This document shows positions 53,058 to 63,032 of a stretch of DNA of 64,000 nt, piece after piece. Under the pieces are notes generated by a model that saw only the letters and a list, made by a program, of their open reading frames with translations, was not told the DNA's origin and made no database searches. The position numbers were made by a program, and so were the translations under genes. Where the stretch lies: contig NZ_VOEI01000003.1 in NCBI RefSeq assembly GCF_007846095.1, positions 124,001 through 188,000 of the forward strand, read 5' to 3'. Source of the DNA: Mucilaginibacter achroorhodeus. Its GTDB lineage: Bacteria > Bacteroidota > Bacteroidia > Sphingobacteriales > Sphingobacteriaceae. Position 1 is the first letter of the stretch; each line of letters starts with the position of its first letter.

Positions 53058-55448
53058 ATGATATTAAACTATTTAAAAACAGCCTGGCGCAACATCTTAT
53101 CCAATAAGTTTTATGCAGCCATTAATGTTACCGGTTTAACGGTTGGATTAGTAGTTGGTATTTTTATGCTGCTGTGGGTGCAGGACGAATTAAGCTTTGA
53201 CCGCTTTAATTCTAAAGCTGATAACATTTATAAAGTAGGCATTGTAGGCGGTACCGGTTTAAGCAAGCAGATATTTAGTAATATCATTGCTCCGGTATCA
53301 ACATTTGCCAAAAACGAACTGCCGGATGTTAAGGATGGCGTGCGTATTATGGCTGTAGGAGATGCACCGTTCAAGTACAAAGACAAAGTTTTTTACGAGG
53401 ATAATTTTTGCTTTACTGATCCATCTTATTTTTCCGTTTTTGATTTTCCGTTGATAAAGGGAGATAAGCGCAATCCATTTCCTGATAATAACACCATTGT
53501 AATTACTGAAAGCACTGCCAAAAAATATTTCGGGACCGAAGACCCTATCGGCAAGACAGTGATTATCGGGCAAAATGAACCCGTATCCGTTACCGGCGTC
53601 ATTGCTGATTATCCTAAGAATTCCAGTTTCCAATACCGTGTAATGCTGCCGTTATCGAGGTTTAACTACCTGGCTTATATCAAGAACAAAACCAGCTATG
53701 ATGGGAAAACAACTGTACAATCAATGGATGCAGATTGGTCAAGTTTTTCTTTCCAAACTTATTTACTTACTAAACCAAATACCAAAGCCGCTAAGCTTGA
53801 AAAAGAGCTGCAGGCTATACACGAGCGACAAAAACCTGAAGATGCCCCTGTTCCATACCTTACACAGCCTCTGCCGCAAATGCACCTTTACCAGGCTGAT
53901 GGTACGGATGGCGGCATGTCAACGGTTCGTATGTTTGCTATTGTTGCTGTTATGATATTGGTTATAGCTTGTATAAACTACGTTAATCTGTCAACCGCAC
54001 GATCAATGCTTAGAGCGAAAGAAGTAAGCATCCGCAAGATCATTGGTGCGGGCAAGTTTCAATTGTTTATGCAGTTTATGGTAGAAACAGCGCTTTTATT
54101 CGCCCTAGCGGCTGCAGTAGCAATTGCATTAATGTTTATATTATTACCTTATTACAACCAGTTCTCCGGCAAGCAAATAGCGTTAAATATTACCAGTTTT
54201 AATGTTTGGGCTTGCGTGGTGATAACGCTTATCGGCACCTTAACGGCATCAAGTATTTACCCGGCTTTGTTACTTTCTTCGTTTGAACCATTAAAGGCTT
54301 TAAAAGGAAAGGTTACTGCTGGTATTGGTACCGCCGCGTTCCGCAGAATATTGGTGGTATTACAGTTCAGCGTATCGGTAGTGCTTATTGTAAGCACGCT
54401 GATCATTGGTAAGCAGCTAAAATATGTTTTTACAAAGGATTTAGGTTACGATAAAGAGAATATAATCACATTTAACATGCGCGATGATATGCACAAGCAT
54501 GCTGATGCGGTGATGAATGAACTCAAGAAAGATCCGTCTGTTTTGGCTGCAACGGTATCCAGCCGCAATATGGTTGTTGGCGGTTCCTCAACCGGGAATA
54601 ATGATTGGGACGGCAAACCGAAATCATCAAATCTGTGGTTCAATCAAATTCACGGTGATAAAAATCTTATCGATTTTTTTAAGATAAAGTTGATACAGGG
54701 AAGCAACTTTACAGGCGTGGTTGCAGATAGTTCGCATTTTATCATTAACGAAACGGCCGTGAAGGAAATGGGCCTTAGTGGTAATGTGATAGGAAAACGA
54801 CTGAGGATACAAACCATAAATGGTACCATAATAGGGGTGGTTAAAGATTTCCACTTCCAAAACCTGCATAAAAAGATAGAGCCTGTGGTTTTCCAATATA
54901 ACCCGGCAAACAGCTGGCGGGTTTACCTTAAAATAACCAATGCCAATGCCCAAAGAGCAATTGCGATTAGCACAGCAGTATGGAAGCAATATAACAATGA
55001 TGTACCATTCAATTATGCTTTTTTGGATGATAGCTACCGCAGAATTTACAGCGATGATAGCAGGCAGGGACAACTCTTTAATATATTCTCTGCTATAGCT
55101 ATCGTTATTTCCTGCCTGGGGCTATTCGGTTTGGCCACTTACTCGGCCCAGGTTAAAACGCGGGAGATAGGTATTAGAAAAGTTTTGGGCGCAAGTGTCG
55201 CCCGCATCATAACACTGTTAGCAAGGGAATTTATGATACTCATTGCCTTATCAACTGCCATTGGTTTACCTGTGGCGTGGTATGCCATGAACAAGTGGCT
55301 GCAGGATTTTGCTTACAAAACAAATATAGGCTGGGCGGTATTCGCGTTTGCTGCATTTGCCGCTGCCGCTGTAGCGCTTGCCACCATCAGTGTGCAATCA
55401 ATAAAAGCTGCACTTGCAAACCCAGTAAAAAGCCTCAGAAGCGAATAA
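53058..55448 (+). CDS. MacB/FtsX-like ABC permease 3 of 6
   Basis: 796-aa paralogue: N-terminal helix (GLTVGLVVGIFMLLWVQDE), first FtsX block with ACINYVNLSTARSMLRAKEV, C-terminal block with CLGLFGLATYSAQVKTREIG and tail IKAALANPVKSLRSE. The periplasmic domain after the first helix (YKVGIVGGTGLSKQIFSN) is different from those of the other five, as expected if the periplasmic parts specify partners while the membrane parts dock to one ATPase. 66 bp after permease 2. Confidence 0.93.
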   Translation: MILNYLKTAWRNILSNKFYAAINVTGLTVGLVVGIFMLLWVQDELSFDRFNSKADNIYKVGIVGGTGLSKQIFSNIIAPVSTFAKNELPDVKDGVRIMAVGDAPFKYKDKVFYEDNFCFTDPSYFSVFDFPLIKGDKRNPFPDNNTIVITESTAKKYFGTEDPIGKTVIIGQNEPVSVTGVIADYPKNSSFQYRVMLPLSRFNYLAYIKNKTSYDGKTTVQSMDADWSSFSFQTYLLTKPNTKAAKLEKELQAIHERQKPEDAPVPYLTQPLPQMHLYQADGTDGGMSTVRMFAIVAVMILVIACINYVNLSTARSMLRAKEVSIRKIIGAGKFQLFMQFMVETALLFALAAAVAIALMFILLPYYNQFSGKQIALNITSFNVWACVVITLIGTLTASSIYPALLLSSFEPLKALKGKVTAGIGTAAFRRILVVLQFSVSVVLIVSTLIIGKQLKYVFTKDLGYDKENIITFNMRDDMHKHADAVMNELKKDPSVLAATVSSRNMVVGGSSTGNNDWDGKPKSSNLWFNQIHGDKNLIDFFKIKLIQGSNFTGVVADSSHFIINETAVKEMGLSGNVIGKRLRIQTINGTIIGVVKDFHFQNLHKKIEPVVFQYNPANSWRVYLKITNANAQRAIAISTAVWKQYNNDVPFNYAFLDDSYRRIYSDDSRQGQLFNIFSAIAIVISCLGLFGLATYSAQVKTREIGIRKVLGASVARIITLLAREFMILIALSTAIGLPVAWYAMNKWLQDFAYKTNIGWAVFAFAAFAAAAVALATISVQSIKAALANPVKSLRSE

Positions 55449-55502
55449 TGATTTAAGGCTGCTTTGAAAGCAGCCCATTTTGCGAACTTTTATTTTTAAG
55501 AG

Positions 55503-57908
55503 ATGCTTAAAAACTATTTCAAAACTGCTTGGAGAAGCTTTTGGAAACACCGCTCCACCGGCTTCATTAACATAGCTGGCTTGTCTGTTGGTATGGCTGC
55601 AGCTGTGCTCATCTTTATTTGGGTGCACAACGAATTCACTTTTGACGACGACCAGCCCGATGCGGAAAACGTTTACCGGATAACCAGCCACCTGGCCATA
55701 AGCAAAAACGAAACTTGGGTATGGGAAAGCGCACCATATCAATTAGGGTTAGAAGCTAAAAAAACGATGCCTGAGGTTGTTGCGGTAACAAGGGTGCTTC
55801 CATTTCATTGGGAGCCCATGTACCTTAGCATCAATAATGAGTTTTTTAAAGAGGAGAATGCTGCATATATAGACGAATCATGGTTTAATGTATTTAAAAC
55901 CAACTTCGTAAGCGGCAATGCAATAGCATTTAATCAAAATCCATTCAGCATTATTCTTTCAGAAAGCAAGGCAAAAAAGTATTTCGCTAATCAGGATGCT
56001 GTAGGTAAAATCATCCGCATTGATTCTGCCAATTACCAGGTACAGGCAGTTGTCAAAGACGCACCTGCTAACTCCAGTTTTAAATTTGATTTGTTTATAC
56101 CTATTGCAGCAAGGCAAGCTGATGCGCAAGAGAAAAAGAACGATATGAGTTGGGGCAATTTCTCATATATCACCTTCCTAAAATTTAAACCTGGAACTAA
56201 CATAAAACAGGCTACAGAAAATTTAAAAAGCATCATCAAGCCACATCGTGATAAGAACGATAATTTGAATATCACCTTAAGAAATTTAAAGGCGATGCAC
56301 TTTGAGAGTGATCTTCAAAATTCTGGATTGGTACATGCCGAAAAAAAGGTTGTTTACATATTTGTTATCCTGGGTGCATTGCTGCTGATCATAGCGTGTA
56401 TCAATTATGTAAACCTAACAACTGCACGCGCCAGCCTTAGAGCCAAAGAGGTAAGTATTAAAAAGATAGTAGGAGCAGGCAGGGGACATCTGTTCAACCA
56501 GTTTGTTGCCGAGTCGGCAGTGATAAGTGTGTTGGCGCTTGTGCTTACGGTAATTATTGTAAGTGCTGCCTTACCATCTTTCAATAGCTTTACTAATCGC
56601 AATTTTTCGCTAACAACAGGTTCTGCGTATCTGTGGCTTATCATGATAGGCACCTTGCTTTTAACAATTATACTTAACAGCATTTATCCGGCAGTGCTGC
56701 TTTCGTCTTTTAAGCCGTTAAGTGCGTTTAGGGGCGGGAGCGTTATGAAAATAAAAGATACGTCGTTGAGGAAGGGTTTGGTGGTATTACAATTTACATT
56801 CTCTATATTTTTAATTATTGGCGTTATCACCATTTACAAACAACTGTCTTTTGTTCAGTCGCAAAATCCGGGTTATGATCGTTCGCAGATCATGTCGTTT
56901 AATCTTTCATGGAAGTTACTTAAGGGTATGAAAGATGATCAAAAAGCAGCTGTAAAATCAACCTTAAAACAAGCTATTCTGCAAGAACCATTCGTTAACG
57001 GCGTCTCACTGGTTGGCATGGAGTCGATACAATCAAATGGTAGTTTTTCCTCAGGCAGTGCCGATTGGGAAGGCCGTCCAAAAGATTTTAACCCAAGCAT
57101 AACTTATTTTAATGTTGATGGTGATTACAACAAATTGGTGAACATTAATTTTACATCAGGGAGGTGGTTTTTCCCGGGCAGCGTAGATAAACGCAACGTA
57201 ATAATCAATGAAACTGCAGCCAAGCAATTTAATTTACACAAACCTTATGTTGGCCAGCGTTTTATAGCACAGGGCGATACAGGTGTTGTTGTAGGCGTTG
57301 TTAAAGACTTTAATTTTCAATCTATGCACGCAAAGATAACTCCGGTGGTGTTTAAGTTAGACCAGCAATGGAGTTCAAACTACCTTGTTAAAGTTGCTCC
57401 GCATAAACAAGCGCAAGCTATTGCCAGAATGGAAAGTATCTGGAAGCAAAATTTCCCGGATCAACCATTCTCTTATCAATTCCTTGATCAGGAGTTTGAT
57501 AAAATATACCGCGAGGATGCTAAAGCTTCTACATTGATGTCGGGTTTTGCTGTGGTTGCCATCATCATCTCATGCCTTGGGTTGTTTGGTTTAGCGGCAT
57601 TTACGGCTGAACAAAGAGGCAAGGAGATTGGTATCCGCAAAGTATTAGGTGCTTCAATAGCTGGCCTTGTATCGTTGCTTTCCGTTGAGTTTGTGGTTTT
57701 AGTGCTGGTAGCGTTAGTGATTGCGGCGCCATTAGCTTACTGGTTAATGAACCTGTGGCTACAAAACTTTGCTTACCGTATATCAATGCAATGGTGGATA
57801 TTTATGGCTGCCGGTTTTGTTGCAGTACTGATAGCGTTTGCAACAGTAGGCCTGCAAACAATTAAAGCAGCGATGGCCAACCCTGTGAAGAGTCTAAGAT
57901 CGGAATAG
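55503..57908 (+). CDS. MacB/FtsX-like ABC permease 4 of 6
   Basis: 801-aa paralogue: N-terminal helix (GLSVGMAAAVLIFIWVHNE), first FtsX block with ACINYVNLTTARASLRAKEV, C-terminal block with CLGLFGLAAFTAEQRGKEIG and tail IKAAMANPVKSLRSE. The N-terminal EFTFDDDQPDAENVYRI differs from the usual SFDRYN..ADRIF. Last gene of the first predicted transcription unit; the 188 bp that follow hold the second enhancer/promoter region. Confidence 0.93.
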   Translation: MLKNYFKTAWRSFWKHRSTGFINIAGLSVGMAAAVLIFIWVHNEFTFDDDQPDAENVYRITSHLAISKNETWVWESAPYQLGLEAKKTMPEVVAVTRVLPFHWEPMYLSINNEFFKEENAAYIDESWFNVFKTNFVSGNAIAFNQNPFSIILSESKAKKYFANQDAVGKIIRIDSANYQVQAVVKDAPANSSFKFDLFIPIAARQADAQEKKNDMSWGNFSYITFLKFKPGTNIKQATENLKSIIKPHRDKNDNLNITLRNLKAMHFESDLQNSGLVHAEKKVVYIFVILGALLLIIACINYVNLTTARASLRAKEVSIKKIVGAGRGHLFNQFVAESAVISVLALVLTVIIVSAALPSFNSFTNRNFSLTTGSAYLWLIMIGTLLLTIILNSIYPAVLLSSFKPLSAFRGGSVMKIKDTSLRKGLVVLQFTFSIFLIIGVITIYKQLSFVQSQNPGYDRSQIMSFNLSWKLLKGMKDDQKAAVKSTLKQAILQEPFVNGVSLVGMESIQSNGSFSSGSADWEGRPKDFNPSITYFNVDGDYNKLVNINFTSGRWFFPGSVDKRNVIINETAAKQFNLHKPYVGQRFIAQGDTGVVVGVVKDFNFQSMHAKITPVVFKLDQQWSSNYLVKVAPHKQAQAIARMESIWKQNFPDQPFSYQFLDQEFDKIYREDAKASTLMSGFAVVAIIISCLGLFGLAAFTAEQRGKEIGIRKVLGASIAGLVSLLSVEFVVLVLVALVIAAPLAYWLMNLWLQNFAYRISMQWWIFMAAGFVAVLIAFATVGLQTIKAAMANPVKSLRSE

Positions 57909-57964
57909 ATAAGTTGTGCATTGGAGCACGAGGTGATATTTACCCCATCTACGATATTAATCTC

Positions 57965-58004
57965 TTGTATCATAACCGAACACTTACTGTTGCAGATGCG
58001 TACG
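57965..58004 (+). promoter_or_regulatory. Enhancer-like dyad, copy B (upstream of permease 5)
   Basis: Second copy of the 40-bp element (36/40 identical to 45745-45784). Here the dyad is complete: GTA-N9-AACA-N5-TGTT-N9-TAC. It lies 57 bp after the permease 4 stop codon and 93 bp before the permease 5 ATG. Confidence 0.72.
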
Positions 58005-58026
58005 CTTAAAAAACTGTGAACTGCAA

Positions 58027-58063
58027 TAAAATATTGATTTACAAATATTTATGGTATTGGCAT
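58027..58063 (+). promoter_or_regulatory. AT-rich 21-bp element with IHF-like site (inverted), and TGGCAT box (copy B)
   Basis: 58032-58052 is the reverse complement of 45806-45826. On the minus strand AATCAA-TATT-TTA (58027-58039) matches the IHF consensus. TGGCAT at 58058-58063 begins 55 bases from the dyad end, against 54 in copy A. A standard -12 GC is not visible. Confidence 0.5.
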
Positions 58064-58096
58064 TCATATTAGTGCTTATCTGTACATTATACAGTT

Positions 58097-60499
58097 ATGA
58101 TACACAATTACCTTAAAATAGCATGGAGGAGTCTTTTAAAACATAAGGCTTTCTCATTTATCAATATAATTGGTCTTGCGGTAGGTATAACGGCTTTTGG
58201 CCTTATTGCGCTGTATGTGACAGATGAGTGGAGTTATGACAGATATAACACCAAAGCTGATCGAATTTTCAGAGTGGCACAGCATGGGCAATGGCAAGGC
58301 GGTAAATTTGATATTGCCGTTACTTCACCCCCATATGCGCCTACGCTTAAATCAGAATTTCCGCAAGTTGTAGAGGCGTGCCGAATTGATGCAGAAGGAG
58401 GCAGCAAAATAGTTTACGGCAATAAATCTCTTGAAGAAGGAAGCATTCTATTTGCTGACAATAGCATCTTCAGTATCTTTTCTTATAACTTTTTATCCGG
58501 CGATGCTACTAAAGCGCTTAATAAACCTAATACGGTTGTTTTAACGGAATCACTGGCTAAGAACTTATTTGGCGATGCAGGATCAGCCACCGGTAAAATG
58601 CTTCAAATGGGTGATACCCCAACAGAGGTAACAGGTGTTATTGCAGATGTACCAGTAAATTCACACTTTGCCTTTAAAGCTTTACGCGCTTTCCCTGCCG
58701 GTTACTTTACAGGCTACAATAACAGTTGGGGCAACTCAAATCTATACACTTATCTGCTTTTAAAAAACCAGGCCGATGCAAAAGAGATTGAAGCGTCGGG
58801 TAATGCTTTCTTTAACAGGCATGTAAAAAGTGAGCTTGGGCCTATGAAGTTCACGTTAGAACTTCAGCCTTTGACTGACATCCACTTGCGCTCTAACCTA
58901 AGCTATGAACTGGGTGCGAATGGTAATATCACTTACGTGTATGCTTTTGGTATAACGGCAATTTTAATATTGGTTATCGCTATTATCAATTATGTTAATT
59001 TAACTACAGCGCGTTCATCCGTACGTGTAAGGGAAATTGCGGTACGAAAGGTGGTAGGCTCAGACAGGGGTCAATTAGTGACCATGTTTTTTACGGAATG
59101 TGTGCTATTGACTATAGTGGCTGCTGCTGTAGCTGCTTGTCTCATACAAATTATCCTGCCATACTTCAATCAATTGTCTGGTAAAACGCTAACCTTGTTT
59201 CAGTACGGTAAATATTATACCATAGCAATTTTTGGACTGTTTGCAGTAATTACCGGTTTGCTAAGCGGTATCTATCCTGCACTTTTTCTTTCCGGTTTCA
59301 AAACCATACCTGCAATGAAGGGCCAAATGGGTAACCAATTAGCAACTATTTTCTTCCGGAAGTCTCTTGTAGTATTCCAGTTTGTAGTCACAATTGTGCT
59401 GATTGTAGGGTCTTGCGTTATTTATCAGCAATTAAACTATTTCCAAAATAAAGATCTCGGTTTTAACAAAGCACAAACACTCACTTTTCACATTAACAAT
59501 AGGGAGGTGAGGGGCCGTATAGATGCTTTAAAACAAGCTCTTTTGCAGAACCCCCATATCGAAGCTGTAGCCGTAGCCGGTAATCCCATAGGCAACAATA
59601 ATATTGGCGGAGGTGATTTTAATCTCGGCCCTGACGGTAAACCAAATGCTGATTCTAAAATCGTACAGAATCTGCAAATAGATGAAGATTTTATCCCGGC
59701 GATGCAAATTCGCATGGCAGCGGGTCGTAATTTCTCAAAAAATATCACAAGTGATGTTAATGATGCTATCATAGTAAACGAAACACTTGTAAAAGAACTG
59801 GGATGGAAAAACCCAATAGGCAGGAAGGTCCGCACAGGTTTGGACGACAAGGGAAATGTACTTGTTCGCACAGTTGTAGGTGTTGTAAAGGATTTTAACA
59901 CGTATTCGCTGCAACACAAAATTGCGCCAATAGTGATGGAAATGCCTGCAGAAGCAAAGGACAAGGACAATTTTTATGTACGAATCGCCAAGGGAGACGT
60001 AAAAGCTTCTTTAAATTATATTACCGCTACTTATTCGGGCTTTGATCTGGAGAACAAACCGGAATTTCATTTCCTCGATCAGAACTTTGCGGCACAATAT
60101 CAAACAGAACAAAAGCAGGGAACCATCTTGCTGATCTTTACTATCCTTGCTATTAGCATAGCTTGTTTAGGTCTGTTTGGATTAGTGACTTTTACTGCAG
60201 GGCAGCGTGTAAAGGAAATTGGCATTCGCAAAGTTTTAGGCGCAAGTGTAACCAGCATAGTACGCATGCTGTCTACCGACCTCATACGTCTTGTCGGCAT
60301 TGCAATCATCATTTCTGTTCCGATAGCATGGTTTGCCATGGACAGGTGGCTACAGAATTTTGCCTATAAAATTCAGATCCAATGGTGGGTATTTATACTT
60401 GCCGGATTAGGTGCAACGGTAGTGGCTTTAGTTACAGTAAGTGTTCAATCTATAAAGGCGGCTTTAGCTAATCCGGCTAAAACCCTTAAAGATGATTGA
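58097..60499 (+). CDS. MacB/FtsX-like ABC permease 5 of 6
   Basis: 800-aa paralogue: N-terminal helix (GLAVGITAFGLIALYVTDE), first FtsX block with AIINYVNLTTARSSVRVREI, C-terminal block with CLGLFGLVTFTAGQRVKEIG and tail IKAALANPAKTLKDD. The first domain (GGKFDIAVTSPPYAPTLK) resembles permease 1 (NKVDYAVAMPPLAKTMK), and both tails end in acidic/polar KD residues, so 1 and 5 may be the closest pair. First gene of the second predicted transcription unit. Confidence 0.93.
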   Translation: MIHNYLKIAWRSLLKHKAFSFINIIGLAVGITAFGLIALYVTDEWSYDRYNTKADRIFRVAQHGQWQGGKFDIAVTSPPYAPTLKSEFPQVVEACRIDAEGGSKIVYGNKSLEEGSILFADNSIFSIFSYNFLSGDATKALNKPNTVVLTESLAKNLFGDAGSATGKMLQMGDTPTEVTGVIADVPVNSHFAFKALRAFPAGYFTGYNNSWGNSNLYTYLLLKNQADAKEIEASGNAFFNRHVKSELGPMKFTLELQPLTDIHLRSNLSYELGANGNITYVYAFGITAILILVIAIINYVNLTTARSSVRVREIAVRKVVGSDRGQLVTMFFTECVLLTIVAAAVAACLIQIILPYFNQLSGKTLTLFQYGKYYTIAIFGLFAVITGLLSGIYPALFLSGFKTIPAMKGQMGNQLATIFFRKSLVVFQFVVTIVLIVGSCVIYQQLNYFQNKDLGFNKAQTLTFHINNREVRGRIDALKQALLQNPHIEAVAVAGNPIGNNNIGGGDFNLGPDGKPNADSKIVQNLQIDEDFIPAMQIRMAAGRNFSKNITSDVNDAIIVNETLVKELGWKNPIGRKVRTGLDDKGNVLVRTVVGVVKDFNTYSLQHKIAPIVMEMPAEAKDKDNFYVRIAKGDVKASLNYITATYSGFDLENKPEFHFLDQNFAAQYQTEQKQGTILLIFTILAISIACLGLFGLVTFTAGQRVKEIGIRKVLGASVTSIVRMLSTDLIRLVGIAIIISVPIAWFAMDRWLQNFAYKIQIQWWVFILAGLGATVVALVTVSVQSIKAALANPAKTLKDD

Positions 60500-60571
60500 G
60501 TTATAGCACTGCCTCATAAAATTTAACATTATAGAGTTTAGAATTTAATAACAGAATTTCACCTGCATATC

Positions 60572-62962
60572 ATGATCAAGAATTATTTGAAAATTGCGCT
60601 TCGTGGTCTTTGGAAAAACAAGGGTTTCACTTTTATCAACCTTTTTGGCCTTACCATAGGCTTGTGTAGTTGCCTGCTAATAGGCGTTTACATTATGCAC
60701 GAGCTTAACTACGACAACACGCAAACAAAAGGCAACCGCATTGCACGTATGATAATGGAGTACAATTTTGGTAAAGGCGAAAGCAAAAAGGGAAATTATA
60801 CCAGCGTTAAGGTTGCACCTACATTCAAACGCAATTTTCCGGAGATAGAAAGCGCAGTACGCATGTTAAAATCCTCTTTGGTTATCGGTTATAAAGACAA
60901 ACTGCTTACAGAAAAATCGTTCATGTACGCCGATTCATCTTTTTTCAAGATCTTTTCTTTTGATCTCATAAAAGGGGATAAAAACACAGCATTGGATGCA
61001 TCTCATAAAGTGTTACTTACCCAAAGTACGGCTAAACGATATTTTGGTGACGAGGATCCAATTGGTAAAGCACTAAAAGTAGGTAATGATAGTATACCTT
61101 ACCAAATAAGTGGTGTAATGGCTGATTGTCCTTCAAACTCGCAGATCAAATTTGATTTCCTTGCTTCCTTTTCGTCATTAAATGTGGGTAAATGGGAGAA
61201 CAGCTATTGGAACGCAAATTTTACTACCTACCTGCTGTTAAAGGACGAACGTTCGATAGCTACCCTTCAAGCCAAAATAAAACCATTTATGGCTAAGGAA
61301 ATGACAGGAGAGGGTGCCAGTGTAAGCTTCGATTTAGAACCGTTTAAGAGTATTCACCTACATTCGCCTTATGATGGGTTTGAGCCCAATAACAACATCA
61401 AATACATTTATGTATTGGAGGCTATAGCCCTGCTGATATTGGTTATCGGTTGTTTTACTTACGTTAATCTCAACACCGCGCGCTCGATGGAACGGGCAAA
61501 AGAAGTGGGTGTCCGTAAGGTGATCGGAGCCGACAAAAGTCAGTTGTTCTGGCAATTTATTGGAGAATCGGTTATCGTTTGCGTGATTGCGGCTATCATT
61601 AGCTTTATTGCGGCTATTTTACTTTTACCGGCATTTAATAACTTAACCGACAGGCAACTACCGGTAGAAGCATTTTTCACTACGCCATTTGTAGTTGCGA
61701 CCATTACAGTGGTATTGGCAGTAAGCTTTTTCGCGGGATTGTATCCTGCATTGGTTCTTACCAATTTCCAGCCGGTTAAAGTGCTAAAGGGCGCTTTCAA
61801 AAATACTGCATCAGGGCAGTTTACCAGAAAAGCACTTATTGTTTTCCAGTTTTCTGTATCGGTTATCCTTATCGCATCAACTGTTATCATCCAGAAGCAA
61901 CTGGCTTACATTCGAAACAAAAATTTAGGTTACGAGCGCGAAAGGGTAATAATACTTCCTTTCGAGTACAGGATGAATAGCCAACTAAATGTAATGCGGA
62001 ACGAATTTAAGGCAGATAAAAACATTTTAAATGTATCGCGCTGCGTAGACGCCCCCGTGAAGATTGATGGCGGATACAACATGCGTAATGACCAGATGCC
62101 GGAGAGCCAGCAGATAGCGGTTACTGCAAACCCTATTGACCAGGAATATATAAAGACCACCGGTTTGCATATAATTGCAGGTACCGATCTAACGGAGCAG
62201 GATGTAAAAGATGCCTCTAACGAAAATAGTAAGAAAAATACCTTCCATTTCATTTTAAACGAGGCAGCTGCGAGGGAACTGGGATGGACGCCCCAGCAAG
62301 CAATTGGCAAGAGAATGTTTCTTGATTCACAGCGCCCGGGCTATGTTAAAGCCGTGGTAAAAGATTTCAACTTCGAGTCGTTGCACAATAACATAAAACC
62401 GCTTGTATTATTCCCGGAAGATTGGGGTAGCCACTTACTCATCAAGATCAGCGGCCAAAACATCCCGCAAACCATAGCCAATCTTGAAAGTAAATGGAAA
62501 GCGCTTGTTCCATATCGCCCTTTCGAGTACAGATTTATGGATGATGATTTTAACAATCTTTACAAATCTGAATTACGCCTGGGTAATGCACTTAACATTT
62601 TTGCAGCGATCGCAATCGCTTTAGCATGTATGGGTTTATTAGGTTTATCTGCTTATATGGCAAAACAGCGTATCAAAGAAATTGGCATCCGTAAAGTTTT
62701 GGGCGCAAGTATCACTGATATTACCACTACGCTGTCAGCATCTTTCATTAAGTTGGTTTTAATTTCAATAGCTATATCGTTACCTGTCGCCTGGTATGCT
62801 ACAGGGTTATGGCTGCAAGGATTTGCATATAGGGCAAACGTAAGTGCTTTAACCTTTATCGTAGCAGGTGGGTCAGTGGTGATAATTGCCATTATCACCG
62901 TAAGCTTCCAGTCTATTAAAGCAGCTCTGGCCAACCCGGTAAAAAGCTTAAAAAACGAATAA
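60572..62962 (+). CDS. MacB/FtsX-like ABC permease 6 of 6
   Basis: 796-aa paralogue: N-terminal helix (FGLTIGLCSCLLIGVYIMHE), first FtsX block with GCFTYVNLNTARSMERAKEV, C-terminal block with CMGLLGLSAYMAKQRIKEIG and tail IKAALANPVKSLKNE. It is the most divergent in conserved positions (CFTYVNLNTA for C[IV]N[YF][MV]NL[ST]TA; CMGLLGLS for CLGLFGLA). It lies 73 bp after permease 5 and 70 bp before the secreted repeat protein. Confidence 0.92.
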   Translation: MIKNYLKIALRGLWKNKGFTFINLFGLTIGLCSCLLIGVYIMHELNYDNTQTKGNRIARMIMEYNFGKGESKKGNYTSVKVAPTFKRNFPEIESAVRMLKSSLVIGYKDKLLTEKSFMYADSSFFKIFSFDLIKGDKNTALDASHKVLLTQSTAKRYFGDEDPIGKALKVGNDSIPYQISGVMADCPSNSQIKFDFLASFSSLNVGKWENSYWNANFTTYLLLKDERSIATLQAKIKPFMAKEMTGEGASVSFDLEPFKSIHLHSPYDGFEPNNNIKYIYVLEAIALLILVIGCFTYVNLNTARSMERAKEVGVRKVIGADKSQLFWQFIGESVIVCVIAAIISFIAAILLLPAFNNLTDRQLPVEAFFTTPFVVATITVVLAVSFFAGLYPALVLTNFQPVKVLKGAFKNTASGQFTRKALIVFQFSVSVILIASTVIIQKQLAYIRNKNLGYERERVIILPFEYRMNSQLNVMRNEFKADKNILNVSRCVDAPVKIDGGYNMRNDQMPESQQIAVTANPIDQEYIKTTGLHIIAGTDLTEQDVKDASNENSKKNTFHFILNEAAARELGWTPQQAIGKRMFLDSQRPGYVKAVVKDFNFESLHNNIKPLVLFPEDWGSHLLIKISGQNIPQTIANLESKWKALVPYRPFEYRFMDDDFNNLYKSELRLGNALNIFAAIAIALACMGLLGLSAYMAKQRIKEIGIRKVLGASITDITTTLSASFIKLVLISIAISLPVAWYATGLWLQGFAYRANVSALTFIVAGGSVVIIAIITVSFQSIKAALANPVKSLKNE

Positions 62963-63032
62963 TAAAATTTTATGATCTGCGTGCAACTAATTTTAGGCTG
63001 ATGCAGTCTTATACAAGAAACTTAAACACATT

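Noticed and set aside
59488-59970. 160-codon minus-strand frame inside permease 5
   Set aside because: Antisense shadow; similar serine/threonine-rich shadows occur opposite the other permeases because of shared codon use.
45843-62962. Mobile element or composite transposon flanked by the 40-bp repeats
   Set aside because: The repeats are direct, lie inside the operon at promoter positions, and no transposase, target duplication or terminal inverted repeats are visible; a duplicated promoter is the simpler reading.
48125-62962. Assembly artefact or recent tandem duplication of permeases
   Set aside because: The six proteins have different periplasmic sequences and varied termini, so they are old paralogues, not repeated copies.
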